A stretch of 64,000 nt of DNA from Terriglobia bacterium. GTDB lineage: Bacteria; Acidobacteriota; Terriglobia; Acidiferrales; UBA7541. The DNA lies in assembly GCA_020072805.1 (NCBI GenBank), contig JAIQGC010000024.1, positions 47,577 through 111,576 of the forward strand, written 5' to 3'. Within the stretch, counting starts at the first letter, position 1, and each line of letters begins with the position of its first letter. The position numbers were made by a program, and so were the translations under genes. This document shows positions 26,581-34,851 of the stretch, piece after piece. The notes below the pieces were generated by a model. The model was not told where the DNA came from, searched no databases, and worked only from the letters and a program-made list of their open reading frames with translations.

Positions 26581-27249
26581 CTATCTTACCGCTTTCAAAA
26601 ACTCTTGCGAAGAAACCGTCCACCCAAAGAAACTTTCCACATTGAACACGGTGGCTTCCTGCAGCGCGGGCGGCCCGGCCTGCATGGCGGCGTCGGTGAT
26701 GAGCACGGGCCAGTAGTCCAGGAAATAGCCGTGGCGCAGCGTGGATTCCACGCAGACGTTGGTGGCGATGCCGGTCATGAAGAGGTACTGGATGCCGCGC
26801 ATGCGCAACTGGGAATCGAGCGTGGTGCCCTGAAAACCGCTGTAGCGCGTCTTGATGATGACGATGTCTTGCGGCTGGGGCTTCAGTTCGTCCACGATCT
26901 CAAAATCCCAGGTGCCTTCGGTGAGCAGCTTGCCCTTGAGTTCGGGGCGGCAGTTCATCAGGTGCATGGCCAGTTCTTTGTGGAAATTGGGAGAACCCGG
27001 ACCTCCGCTGTTGCTCAGGTCGGGCTTGTAGCCCATCTGCAGATGCACAACGGGCATGGAGGCGCGCCGCGCGGCCTCGGCGATGCCGCGGATGGCGCTG
27101 ATGACCTGAGCGGCGCCGGAGATGTCCACGCCGGCGATATCCAGCATGCCGCCCTTGGTGGCGAAGGCGTTCTGCATGTCCACGATGACCACGGCGGCCT
27201 TTTTCAGGTCGATTTCCACCGGGGCGGGCTTGGCATTAAGAACAGGCAT
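26581..27249 (-). CDS. Isochorismatase-like cysteine amidohydrolase, RutB-like
   Basis: 222 residues. Catalytic triad residues of the family are visible: aspartate in VVIVDMQNAFATKGG, lysine in IIKTRYSGFQGTTLDS, cysteine in MTGIATNVCVESTLRHGYFLDYWPV. GGPGSPNFHKE and AGPPALQEATVFNVESFFGW are very like ureidoacrylate amidohydrolase (RutB), which releases carbamate from ureidoacrylate. No other rut gene is here. It is the first gene after operator A and 19 bases upstream of the first HyuA-like gene, so it is co-transcribed with the carboxylase genes. Its substrate in that setting is unknown. Confidence 0.8.
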   Translation of the reverse strand: MPVLNAKPAPVEIDLKKAAVVIVDMQNAFATKGGMLDIAGVDISGAAQVISAIRGIAEAARRASMPVVHLQMGYKPDLSNSGGPGSPNFHKELAMHLMNCRPELKGKLLTEGTWDFEIVDELKPQPQDIVIIKTRYSGFQGTTLDSQLRMRGIQYLFMTGIATNVCVESTLRHGYFLDYWPVLITDAAMQAGPPALQEATVFNVESFFGWTVSSQEFLKAVR

Positions 27250-27357
27250 GGTTTTTACCGCTTTTTGCCAGACAGATGTTCGGCGTTTATTTCCAAAAAC
27301 ATGCGAATCGAAGACCAAAGCTCCCGGATGTAAATGGCTCCGGGTAGGAATTTAAGG

Positions 27358-27416
27358 AATCTAGCGTCAAAAGGAGAGGGCGTCAAGGCCGATAATCGTG
27401 CAACCGTGCGAATATC
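27358..27416 (-). promoter_or_regulatory. Operator A plus sigma70-type promoter of the RutB/carboxylase operon
   Basis: Inverted repeat GATAATCG (27391-27398), 10-base spacer, CGAATATC (27409-27416). Read on the minus strand it is followed after 4 bases by TTGACG (27386-27381), a 17-base spacer and TAGATT (27363-27358). The leader to ATG 27249 is about 100 bases. The same arrangement recurs at three other promoters. A site directly upstream of -35 suits an activating IclR-type protein. Confidence 0.8.
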
Positions 27417-27427
27417 GGACGTTCCTC

Positions 27428-28759
27428 CTATCCTTCATATAGCTTCTTGATCAACTGCCCCTTCATCTCGAATCTCGGCAGCGTGCCTGCGGGAACCAGC
27501 TGCACGGAGGCGGGCACGGTCAGCATGCCTTTAATCTTATCTTCCAGTTGTTTTTTCAGGACGGGCTGGTCGGCCGAGCCATTGGCGCATTCGGCGACAA
27601 CTTTGAGGGGCGGCTTCACCCCGGGACCGGGCTGATCGAGCAGAATCTGTATCTCGCCGGTCACCTGCGGATAGAAGCTAGAAACGATATCGCGGACGGC
27701 GGAGGGGAAGACGTTGACGCCCAGGACGATGAGCATGTCATCGGTGCGGCCGACGCAGCGCATCTTGTAGCTGGTGCGGCCGCAGTTGCAGGAGGTGGCC
27801 AGGATGGAGACGCGGTCGCGAGTGCGGAAGCGCAGCAGCGGGACGCATTCGCGTTCGAGAGAAGTGTAGACCAGTTCGCCGGAAACGCCCGACTCGATGG
27901 GAAGAACCGCGCCGGTCTCGGGGTCAATGATTTCCGTATAAACGTACTCCTGGCCGCAGTAGTGCATCCCGGTCTGCTCCGGGCATTCGCCGAAGATGAT
28001 CGGACCCATGTCGGCATTGCCGAGTCCCTCGGTGACGCGCGCGCCCCACTCTTCGGTGAGCTTGGCGCGAATTGAGGGGATGCCGGCGCCGGGTTCCGCT
28101 CCGCAGACCAGTTTCTTAATGCCGAAATCGCGCGGGTTCATCTTGGCTTCCCGGCGGATGTATTCGGCGAGATAGATGGCGTAAGAAGGCGTGCAGTGGA
28201 TGACGTTGGCGCCCAACGAGCGGGCGTAGAGGACCACCTTTTCGGACGCGCCGGTGCCCAGGGGCACGAAGGTTGCGCCAATGAGCTCCATGGCGTCCTT
28301 CGAAGGCAGGCCGCCGACGAACATGGTAAGCCCTGCGGCGTGAATAACGATATCCGAGGGGCGAATGCCCTGGGTATAGAAGGAGCGCGCGGTCATGTTG
28401 GTCCAGCACTGCGCGTCCTTGCGGGTGACGCCGACGAAACTGGGCCGTCCGGTGGTGCCGGTCGAGGAATGCAGGCGGACGACGTCCACCATGTCGGCGG
28501 CCATGTGGCGGCCGAGAGGCGGGCTGGCCAATTGGCTTTCGCGCAACTCTTCCTTGGAAGTGAAAGGAAAGCGGGCCAAGTCGTCGAGCGAGCGGAAATC
28601 GGCACGGCGAAGGCCGGCGGCGGCGAATTTGTCCTGGTAGAAGAGCGAGCGGGCGAAAAGGTAGTCGAGTTGAGTGGAAAGTTTCTGCACCTGCAACTGG
28701 CGCAGGGCGGCGGGGCTCATCGTTTCTATTTCGGGGTCCAGGTATTGCTCGGTTCTCAT
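27428..28759 (-). CDS. PaaK-like aryl-CoA ligase
   Basis: 443 residues, phenylacetate-CoA ligase family. Motifs: VRLHSSTGTTGRPSFVGVT (AMP/phosphate loop), CGAEPGAGIPSIRAKL, TEGLGNADMGPIIFGEC, LLRFRTRDRVSIL, SCNCGRTSYKMRCVGRTDDMLIVLGVNVFPSAV. It precedes operator A on the same strand and follows the TonB receptor after a hairpin terminator, so it is probably transcribed separately from both or by read-through from the receptor. In this context it is a candidate to activate the carboxylation product (an aroylacetate) to its CoA ester; this assignment is inference. It shares clear overall family similarity with the ligase at 12437-13762. Confidence 0.85.
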   Translation of the reverse strand: MRTEQYLDPEIETMSPAALRQLQVQKLSTQLDYLFARSLFYQDKFAAAGLRRADFRSLDDLARFPFTSKEELRESQLASPPLGRHMAADMVDVVRLHSSTGTTGRPSFVGVTRKDAQCWTNMTARSFYTQGIRPSDIVIHAAGLTMFVGGLPSKDAMELIGATFVPLGTGASEKVVLYARSLGANVIHCTPSYAIYLAEYIRREAKMNPRDFGIKKLVCGAEPGAGIPSIRAKLTEEWGARVTEGLGNADMGPIIFGECPEQTGMHYCGQEYVYTEIIDPETGAVLPIESGVSGELVYTSLERECVPLLRFRTRDRVSILATSCNCGRTSYKMRCVGRTDDMLIVLGVNVFPSAVRDIVSSFYPQVTGEIQILLDQPGPGVKPPLKVVAECANGSADQPVLKKQLEDKIKGMLTVPASVQLVPAGTLPRFEMKGQLIKKLYEG

Positions 28760-28879
28760 CGTGATGGTACGTCGCAGCTCCGGAGGGGCTGGGGCTTCTA
28801 CTGCTTGTCACTGTACCGCACTCAACCAACTGCTCAAATCGGACGGTCCGCGACGGGTGGAACAAAAGCCCGGAGAAAC

Positions 28880-28908
28880 GAGTGGCCGGCAGATTTCGCC
28901 GGCCACTC
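28880..28908 (-). terminator. Perfect hairpin downstream of the TonB receptor gene
   Basis: GAGTGGCCGGC and GCCGGCCACTC form a perfect 11-base stem around a 7-base loop, starting 13 bases after the receptor stop. The following minus-strand sequence is only moderately T-rich (GTTTCTCC), so termination may be partial. Confidence 0.7.
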
Positions 28909-28921
28909 GGTCCCCGCGGGG

Positions 28922-31900
28922 TTAGAAGGAGTACTTGAGCGAGATCTGGAGCTGGCGCGGATTGAACATGGTGCGCGCCGAACCAAAGCTCGGGTTGGGG
29001 ACCGGGGGGCCGGCCACCGGGCAGCTGAAAACTGTGATTTGCTGTATGGCAATCGAGGTAGCGTCCTTATAGCTGACGGGAACCTGGCCGTTGCAGAAGC
29101 CGTAGGTTCCGTAAACAGAGGTGACTTCGTTCACGTTGGGCCGGTTGAGGGCGTCGAAGACGTCCAGGGCCAGATCGATCCTCTGCTTCTCACGGAACTT
29201 AAAGTGCTGCGTGAGGCGCAGGTCAACCGTCTTGAACTTGTCGCCCCAGTAGGTGTTGCGGGCGGAAAGACCGACGCGATCGGTGACCGGGTTGGTGTCA
29301 TTGTTGGCGTCAAAGCCCACGAACATGGTGAAGGGGCGGGCGCCTTGCAGGGTGACGATGCCGCTCAACTCCGTATTGCGCAGGAAGGTCTCCTTCGGTC
29401 CGGTGGCGGTAAAGTTGGCCACGAAGCGGTGACGCACGTCCTGGTTGGAGTTTCCGCGTTCGGCGGCCCGGTTATAGAGATCCTGAGGGGTGCTGACGAA
29501 GGTGGTGAACGTGCCGTCATCCAGGGTCTTGGAGTAGGTGTAGTTGGCGTTCCAGCTCAGATTCTGGCCAATCCGCTGCTTCGCGGTAAAGGTCACACCG
29601 TGATAGACGCTGTTCCCGCTGTTGTCGGTGTAATAGAGCAGACCGACAGGGATGAGCACGCTTTGGAAGTAGCTCTTGCCGGCCGGGAAATCCGGCGGCG
29701 GAGCGGCGTAGTTGCCAAACGCATTGGAACCGCACTCATACCAGCCGGTGGTCATGGAAGGCGTCACACCGCCGGTGGAGTTTGACGGGCAGACGTTCAA
29801 GTTTTCCGCGCGCACCTGATGGTGAGCGGAAACGAAGAGATAGCCAATGTTGAGCACCAGGCCATGTCCGATTTCGCGGTCAATTTCAAAACTGCCCTGC
29901 TCGGCGTAGGGCATCTTGCTGGCGGTTTCAACCGTGCCGTCACCCACGGTGGAGAATTCCGGTTTGGTGACGTCGGTGACTAGTTGAACGGGAGTATAGA
30001 GGCCATTGATGAGAAGATTCGCGGCCGTGTTCGCCGGTATCCAGCCGAGGCTCGGAACGAAGGGCTGCTGGTTGAGCGCGTAGGTGGCGTTCGGCCCGCC
30101 CTGGCGGATGCCCGGCAGGTCATAGTTGGTTCCGGAACAGTTCGCAGTGGGCACCACGCAGACGAACGTCGTGGGGCGCTGCGGCCGGGTGACGAAGAAG
30201 AACGACGTGTTATACCGGTCGCTGAAGAGACCGAAGCCGGCGCGCACAACGGTGTGCTTGTCCGGCGAATAGGCGAAGCCGACGCGCGGCTGGAACGCCT
30301 TGTAGTAGTGATTGACGGTATCGCTGATGCCCGGCTCGAAATCCCAGCGCACCCCGTAATTCACTGTGAATTTGGAGCTGACGCGCCACTGGTCCTGCGC
30401 GTAGAAGCCCAGGTAGCCGTGCTTCATGTCCGAGAAATAATTCGGAGTTTGGCTGTCCTGATAGGCCTTATCCCAATTCAAAGGCAGGGAAAATGCCGGA
30501 GCCGTGGCTGCGGTGCCATCCACCACCGAGGTGTCCGCCGAACCCAGCGGAGAGGGCCAGAAGACGATCGGGGTGCCGTTCATGAACCCAGGAAGCGGAC
30601 AGGTGTCACCCGGGTTGGCCGTATATCCCAAAGCGGGCATCGGAGATCCCCTTTGGATATTGATGAAATTGGCGAAGTCCACCAGGCAGTCAACGCTGGG
30701 CAGAACGATGCGCATCGGAGAGAAACCCGGCCAGATGATGTGGTCGTCGACACGGTTATAGTCGGCGCCAAACTTGGCTACGTGCGCTCCCTTAACCCAC
30801 GAAACGTTGTCCGAAAGCTGGATGCGGCTCTCGTAGGTGGCGTCGAATACGCCGAAGTTATGCCCCATCAGCAGCGAGTTGGGGATATCCAGACCGGGCT
30901 GGCCCGTGACGCCGGGGAAAGTGGAGTGGCGCCGGCCATACTGAACGAGCACCGAATTCATCAGATTGGGAGAAAATTGCGTATTGAGCGTGCCCACCAG
31001 GGACTGATCGCGCAGGAAGTTATCGTGCGCGCTGCTGGGAGCGGCAATGCCTCCTCCGTCCAGCGTGTCGCCCATGAGCACGTTCAGGCTGCGGCCATCC
31101 TCGATGCTGTAGCGCAGGGCCAGACGGTTGTTCTTGTTGATTTCGTGGTCCAGCTTGATGAAGCCCTTGTCGGTATCCTGGGTCTTCAGGTTGCCGGTGA
31201 GCTCGTCGAATTGACCCGGCGCGCCGCCATACAGCATTGCCTTCGCCGTATTGATCAACGCCAGATTGGCCATCAGCACCGGGGACTGCACCGGCGCTTC
31301 CGCGCGGCGCTGTCCTTCGTAGTTCATAAAGAAGAACGTCTTATCCTGCTTGATGGCGCCGCCCAAGGTGCCGCCAAACTGGTTCTGCCGGAACGTCTTC
31401 GGCAGCGGGTCAGGCAGAAGCATGGGGCGCGCGTTCATGGCGCTGTTTTCCAGGTAATCGTAGAGTGAGCCGTGCCGGTCGTTGGTCCCGGACTTGGTGA
31501 TGATGTTGACGATGCCGCCCATGGCCCGGCCCTGTTCCGCCGAGAAGCCGTTGTTGACCACGCGGAATTCGCTGACCGCCTCCTGCGAAGGAGTGGCGCG
31601 CTGCGAACCGGTGGCGGAGTTGATGGTGTCCGCTCCGTCCACGGTAACCAGGTTGCTCAGGTCGCGCATGCCGCCAAACGAGATGCGCGTAACTTCCGTC
31701 TCGGTGATGGTGGACTGCAGCGAGGTGCGGCCGGTGGTGACGCCGGGGGTGAGCAGGGCGAAGTCGGTGAAGAGGCGGCCGCTGATGGGCAGCGAGCCGA
31801 TCTGCTTCGAGTCAATCACCTGGCTGACTTCCGTACGCGTGGGCTCGACGGGCGGGGTCTCGGTGCTGACTTCGACTTTTTCGCCGACCGCGGCGACCTT

Positions 31901-32236
31901 GAGATCGATGTCAATGGTGGCCACCTGACCGACGCTCAAGACGATTCCGGTGTGCGTGGACTTGGCGAAACCGGTGGCATCCACGACCAACTCGTAATGA
32001 GCCGGCGACAGATTGGGCAGAACGTAATAGCCCGTATCCGTGGAAACGGCCGAATAGGTGCGGCCAGTATCCACGTCGCGCAGGGTGACCGTGGCCTTGG
32101 CCACGGAACCACCGCTGGCGTCACGGATTGTGCCGTTCAACTGCGCGCCGCTGCTGCCCTGCGCGTAAGCGGCAGGCATGCCAGCTACCAAGAAGACTAT
32201 CGCGAAAACGACTAAGAGCATTCCCCGTAGTTTCAT
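28922..32236 (-). CDS. TonB-dependent outer-membrane receptor with carboxypeptidase-regulatory-like domain
   Basis: 1104 residues. Signal peptide MKLRGMLLVVFAIVFLVAGMPAAYA; residues about 30-115 form a CarboxypepD_reg beta-sandwich (GTIRDASGGSVAKATVTLRDVDTGRTYSAVSTDTGYYVLPNLSPAHYEL); about 125-250 form the plug (SQVIDSKQIGSLPISGRLFTDFALLTPGV); the rest is the beta-barrel ending in the aromatic LQISLKYSF. This Oar-like type is abundant in Acidobacteriota and imports unknown organic substrates. Its promoter carries operator B, shared with the aromatic genes, so an aromatic or lignin-derived substrate is plausible. ATG 32236 is followed at once by the signal peptide. Confidence 0.9.
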   Translation of the reverse strand: MKLRGMLLVVFAIVFLVAGMPAAYAQGSSGAQLNGTIRDASGGSVAKATVTLRDVDTGRTYSAVSTDTGYYVLPNLSPAHYELVVDATGFAKSTHTGIVLSVGQVATIDIDLKVAAVGEKVEVSTETPPVEPTRTEVSQVIDSKQIGSLPISGRLFTDFALLTPGVTTGRTSLQSTITETEVTRISFGGMRDLSNLVTVDGADTINSATGSQRATPSQEAVSEFRVVNNGFSAEQGRAMGGIVNIITKSGTNDRHGSLYDYLENSAMNARPMLLPDPLPKTFRQNQFGGTLGGAIKQDKTFFFMNYEGQRRAEAPVQSPVLMANLALINTAKAMLYGGAPGQFDELTGNLKTQDTDKGFIKLDHEINKNNRLALRYSIEDGRSLNVLMGDTLDGGGIAAPSSAHDNFLRDQSLVGTLNTQFSPNLMNSVLVQYGRRHSTFPGVTGQPGLDIPNSLLMGHNFGVFDATYESRIQLSDNVSWVKGAHVAKFGADYNRVDDHIIWPGFSPMRIVLPSVDCLVDFANFINIQRGSPMPALGYTANPGDTCPLPGFMNGTPIVFWPSPLGSADTSVVDGTAATAPAFSLPLNWDKAYQDSQTPNYFSDMKHGYLGFYAQDQWRVSSKFTVNYGVRWDFEPGISDTVNHYYKAFQPRVGFAYSPDKHTVVRAGFGLFSDRYNTSFFFVTRPQRPTTFVCVVPTANCSGTNYDLPGIRQGGPNATYALNQQPFVPSLGWIPANTAANLLINGLYTPVQLVTDVTKPEFSTVGDGTVETASKMPYAEQGSFEIDREIGHGLVLNIGYLFVSAHHQVRAENLNVCPSNSTGGVTPSMTTGWYECGSNAFGNYAAPPPDFPAGKSYFQSVLIPVGLLYYTDNSGNSVYHGVTFTAKQRIGQNLSWNANYTYSKTLDDGTFTTFVSTPQDLYNRAAERGNSNQDVRHRFVANFTATGPKETFLRNTELSGIVTLQGARPFTMFVGFDANNDTNPVTDRVGLSARNTYWGDKFKTVDLRLTQHFKFREKQRIDLALDVFDALNRPNVNEVTSVYGTYGFCNGQVPVSYKDATSIAIQQITVFSCPVAGPPVPNPSFGSARTMFNPRQLQISLKYSF

Positions 32237-32348
32237 TCCAGCACCCCTTTATGTGTTAGGCAGCCGTTAAGCGCCTATTCCCAAATCACTGCTTACCTAA
32301 GATAAAAAATCCCATGGGCCTCGACAGACCCATCGCAACGTGAGGGAT

Positions 32349-32406
32349 GATTTACAACGGGCGGAATTGGTTGTCAAGGCAATAATCGAGCATTCGTGCG
32401 ATTATC
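32349..32406 (-). promoter_or_regulatory. Operator B and promoter of the TonB receptor gene
   Basis: AATAATCG (32381-32388), 10-base spacer, CGATTATC (32399-32406): same spacing as operators A and C. On the minus strand, 3 bases after the repeat comes TTGACA (32377-32372), then 17 bases and TAAATC (32354-32349). The -10 box is weak. The site also lies upstream of the divergent PQQ dehydrogenase. Confidence 0.75.
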
Positions 32407-32428
32407 GTTGTTTCGCCTTTTCCCTTGC

Positions 32429-32455
32429 TTGACATCTCAATCTCCTGGGGATAAT
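32429..32455 (+). promoter_or_regulatory. Candidate promoter of the PQQ dehydrogenase
   Basis: TTGACA (32429-32434) and GATAAT (32450-32455) with a 15-base spacer, somewhat short; TAATCA at 17 bases is the alternative. The -35 box begins 22 bases after operator B, so the operator could serve both directions. Confidence 0.45.
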
Positions 32456-32505
32456 CAACTGTTACACGCCTGTGACTGGCACGCCCACGGGTCAGGAGAA
32501 TCCAC

Positions 32506-34710
32506 ATGGATCGAAGGACAATTTCCGTCATCGCGGTGGGACTGGCAATGGCAGTGGCAGGGCTTTACGCACCGAGTTCCGCTTTCGCGCAGGGCGCGAA
32601 GAGCGCCGGCGCGAAAAAGCGCGCGAGCGCGGTCAAAGCCGCCGCGGTGAATGGAAAGCGCATCGCCCAGGCCGACCAGGAGCCGGGAAACTGGATGAGC
32701 CAGGGGCGCACCTACAGCGAGCAGCGCTTCAGCCCGCTGAAGCAGATCAATGAGAAAAACATCGGGGAACTGGGGCTGGCGTGGTCCTACGACCTGGACA
32801 CGCATCGCGGGCAGGAGGCCACGCCGCTGGTGGTGGATGGAACGATGTATTTTTCGACGGCGTGGAGCAAGGTGGTGGCCCTGGATGCGGCCAGCGGAAA
32901 ACTACGCTGGGAGTATGACCCCAAAGTGCCGGGGGAATGGGCCATCAACGCCTGCTGCGACGTGGTCAACCGCGGCGTGGCCGTCTGGGAAGGAAAAGTT
33001 TTCGTGGGCACGCTGGACGGGCGGCTGGTGGCGCTGGATGCGGCCACGGGCAAGCTGCTCTGGGAAACGCTGACGATTGATCGCAACTGGCGCTATACGA
33101 TCACCGGAGCGCCGCGCGTGGTCAAGGGCAAGGTGCTGATCGGCAACGGCGGAGCGGAAATGGGCGTGCGCGGGTATGTCTCGGCTTACGATGCCGCGAC
33201 GGGCAAGATGGCGTGGCGTTTCTACACCGTGCCGGGTGATCCCTCGAAGCCCTTCGAGAGCCCGGCAATGGAAAAGGCCGCTAAAACCTGGACGGGCGAA
33301 TGGTGGAAGTACGGGGCAGGCGGAACGGCATGGGACGCGATTGTGTACGACCCGGACCTCGATCTGGTGTATATCGGCACCGGGAACGGCTCGCCGTGGG
33401 ACCGCCGGGTGCGCAGCCCGCAGGGCGGCGACAATCTCTACCTCAGCTCCATCGTGGCCCTGAATCCGGATACCGGCGAATACGTCTGGCACTACCAGGA
33501 AACGCCGGGAGAGAGCTGGGACTTCACCGCCTGCCAGCCCATTATCATTGCCGACCTCAAGCTGGATGGGCGGACGAGGCGCGTTCTGCTGCATGCGCCG
33601 AAGAACGGGTTCTTCTACGTGCTGGACGCCAAAAGCGGCGAGCTGATTTCGGCCACGGCGTACACGAAGACCACCTGGGCCACGGGAGTGGACCTGAAGA
33701 CGGGGCGGCCAATAGAAACGCCCGTGGGGCGCTACCCCGGCACCAGCCCCGAGCCCACGCAGCCGGGCCCGCTGGGCGGGCACAACTGGCAGTCCATGTC
33801 CTATAGCCCGCTCACCGGCCTCGTCTACATTCCCGTACACGAATCGGGTTTTCTGTACAAGTCCGACCCGGAGTTCACGCCCAAGAAGCTGGCATTCAAC
33901 ACCGCCACGGACGGCGTAGCCGCGGGCATGCCGCAGGATCCCAAAATCAAGAAAGCGATTCTGGAGGGGATCAAGGGGCGGCTGGTGGCCTGGGACCCGG
34001 TGCAGCAGAAGAAAGTGTGGGACGTGGAACGGCCCGGACCGTGGAACGGAGGAATCCTGTCCACGGCGGGAAACCTGGTCTTTGAAGGAACGGCGTCGGG
34101 AAATTTTGAAGCCTACCGCGCGAATAGCGGCGAGAAGCTCTGGTCGGCGCCGGCGCAGACCGGAATCATCGCCGCGCCCATCAGCTATACGGTGAAGGGC
34201 GAGCAGTACGTAGCGGTGCTGGCGGGTTTGGGCGGAGCCTTTCCGCCGAACACCGGCGAGGTGTCGCACAAGCGCGGGCTGATGCTTCCGCTGATCACCG
34301 GCGAGGTGTCGCACAAGTCCGGGCTGATGCACAACGTGAGCCGCATGCTGGTGTTCAAGCTGAACGGCAAGGCCACGCTTCCGCCGCGCAAGGTGGTCGA
34401 GCCGGTGCTGAATCCCCCGCCCTCGACGGCCAGCGCGGAGGAGATTCACAAGGGCGAAAAACTGTTCCAACGCTACTGCTCGGCCTGCCATGGAGACGTC
34501 GCGGTGGGGGGCGGAGTCCTGCCGGACCTGCGCTATTCGGGGACGCTGACGGATGACACCTTCTACAGCGTGGTTCTCGACGGAATCCTGAAACAGGCAG
34601 GGATGATCGCCTTCGGCAAGGAACTCTCGAAGGAAGATGCCACGCTCATCCGCGAGTACGTGATCTATCGGGCGAACCAGAGCGTGGAGGAGAGCAAACA
34701 GAAGAATTAG
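32506..34710 (+). CDS. PQQ-dependent quinohemoprotein alcohol dehydrogenase
   Basis: 734 residues. Signal peptide [28 protein letters not shown] sends it to the periplasm. An eight-bladed PQQ propeller follows: [21 protein letters not shown] at the start, tryptophan-docking-like repeats ([34 protein letters not shown]), and adjacent cysteines in [13 protein letters not shown], the disulfide ring over PQQ. The C-terminal cytochrome c domain has the heme motif CSACH (about residue 660) and a later methionine, so electrons leave via heme. A 45-base in-frame tandem duplication sits before that domain. Divergent from the TonB receptor and next to operator B; substrate is probably an aromatic alcohol (inference). 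Confidence 0.9.
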   Translation: MDRRTISVIAVGLAMAVAGLYAPSSAFAQGAKSAGAKKRASAVKAAAVNGKRIAQADQEPGNWMSQGRTYSEQRFSPLKQINEKNIGELGLAWSYDLDTHRGQEATPLVVDGTMYFSTAWSKVVALDAASGKLRWEYDPKVPGEWAINACCDVVNRGVAVWEGKVFVGTLDGRLVALDAATGKLLWETLTIDRNWRYTITGAPRVVKGKVLIGNGGAEMGVRGYVSAYDAATGKMAWRFYTVPGDPSKPFESPAMEKAAKTWTGEWWKYGAGGTAWDAIVYDPDLDLVYIGTGNGSPWDRRVRSPQGGDNLYLSSIVALNPDTGEYVWHYQETPGESWDFTACQPIIIADLKLDGRTRRVLLHAPKNGFFYVLDAKSGELISATAYTKTTWATGVDLKTGRPIETPVGRYPGTSPEPTQPGPLGGHNWQSMSYSPLTGLVYIPVHESGFLYKSDPEFTPKKLAFNTATDGVAAGMPQDPKIKKAILEGIKGRLVAWDPVQQKKVWDVERPGPWNGGILSTAGNLVFEGTASGNFEAYRANSGEKLWSAPAQTGIIAAPISYTVKGEQYVAVLAGLGGAFPPNTGEVSHKRGLMLPLITGEVSHKSGLMHNVSRMLVFKLNGKATLPPRKVVEPVLNPPPSTASAEEIHKGEKLFQRYCSACHGDVAVGGGVLPDLRYSGTLTDDTFYSVVLDGILKQAGMIAFGKELSKEDATLIREYVIYRANQSVEESKQKN
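34252..34341 (+). repeat. 45-base in-frame tandem duplication in the PQQ dehydrogenase
   Basis: Two consecutive 45-base units start with the identical 21-mer ACCGGCGAGGTGTCGCACAAG (quoted as its 21 bases minus none in frame: TGEVSHK) and share GGGCTGATGC; the encoded units read [15 protein letters not shown] and [15 protein letters not shown]. Confidence 0.8.
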
Positions 34711-34755
34711 CAGGCATTTCTCACGAGCAGCGGCACGCCTGCGCCATCGGATTGA

Positions 34756-34787
34756 AAAGGCCCGCCCTCTGAAGAGGGCGGCTACAG
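34756..34787 (-). repeat. REP-like hairpin, 32-mer identical to 12411-12442
   Basis: AAAGGCCCGCCCTC-TGAA-GAGGGCGGCTACAG between the convergent PQQ dehydrogenase and E1 beta genes; a likely bidirectional terminator. Confidence 0.85.
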
Positions 34788-34851
34788 AAATTCCAGGATT
34801 GCGATTGAACAAACAGTCGCGCTGACGACGCAGCGGGTGGGCCGTCTGCGG

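Noticed and set aside
24417-26645. 742-codon plus-strand ORF opposite the first HyuA-like gene
   Set aside because: Shadow frame with biased composition and no domain signature.
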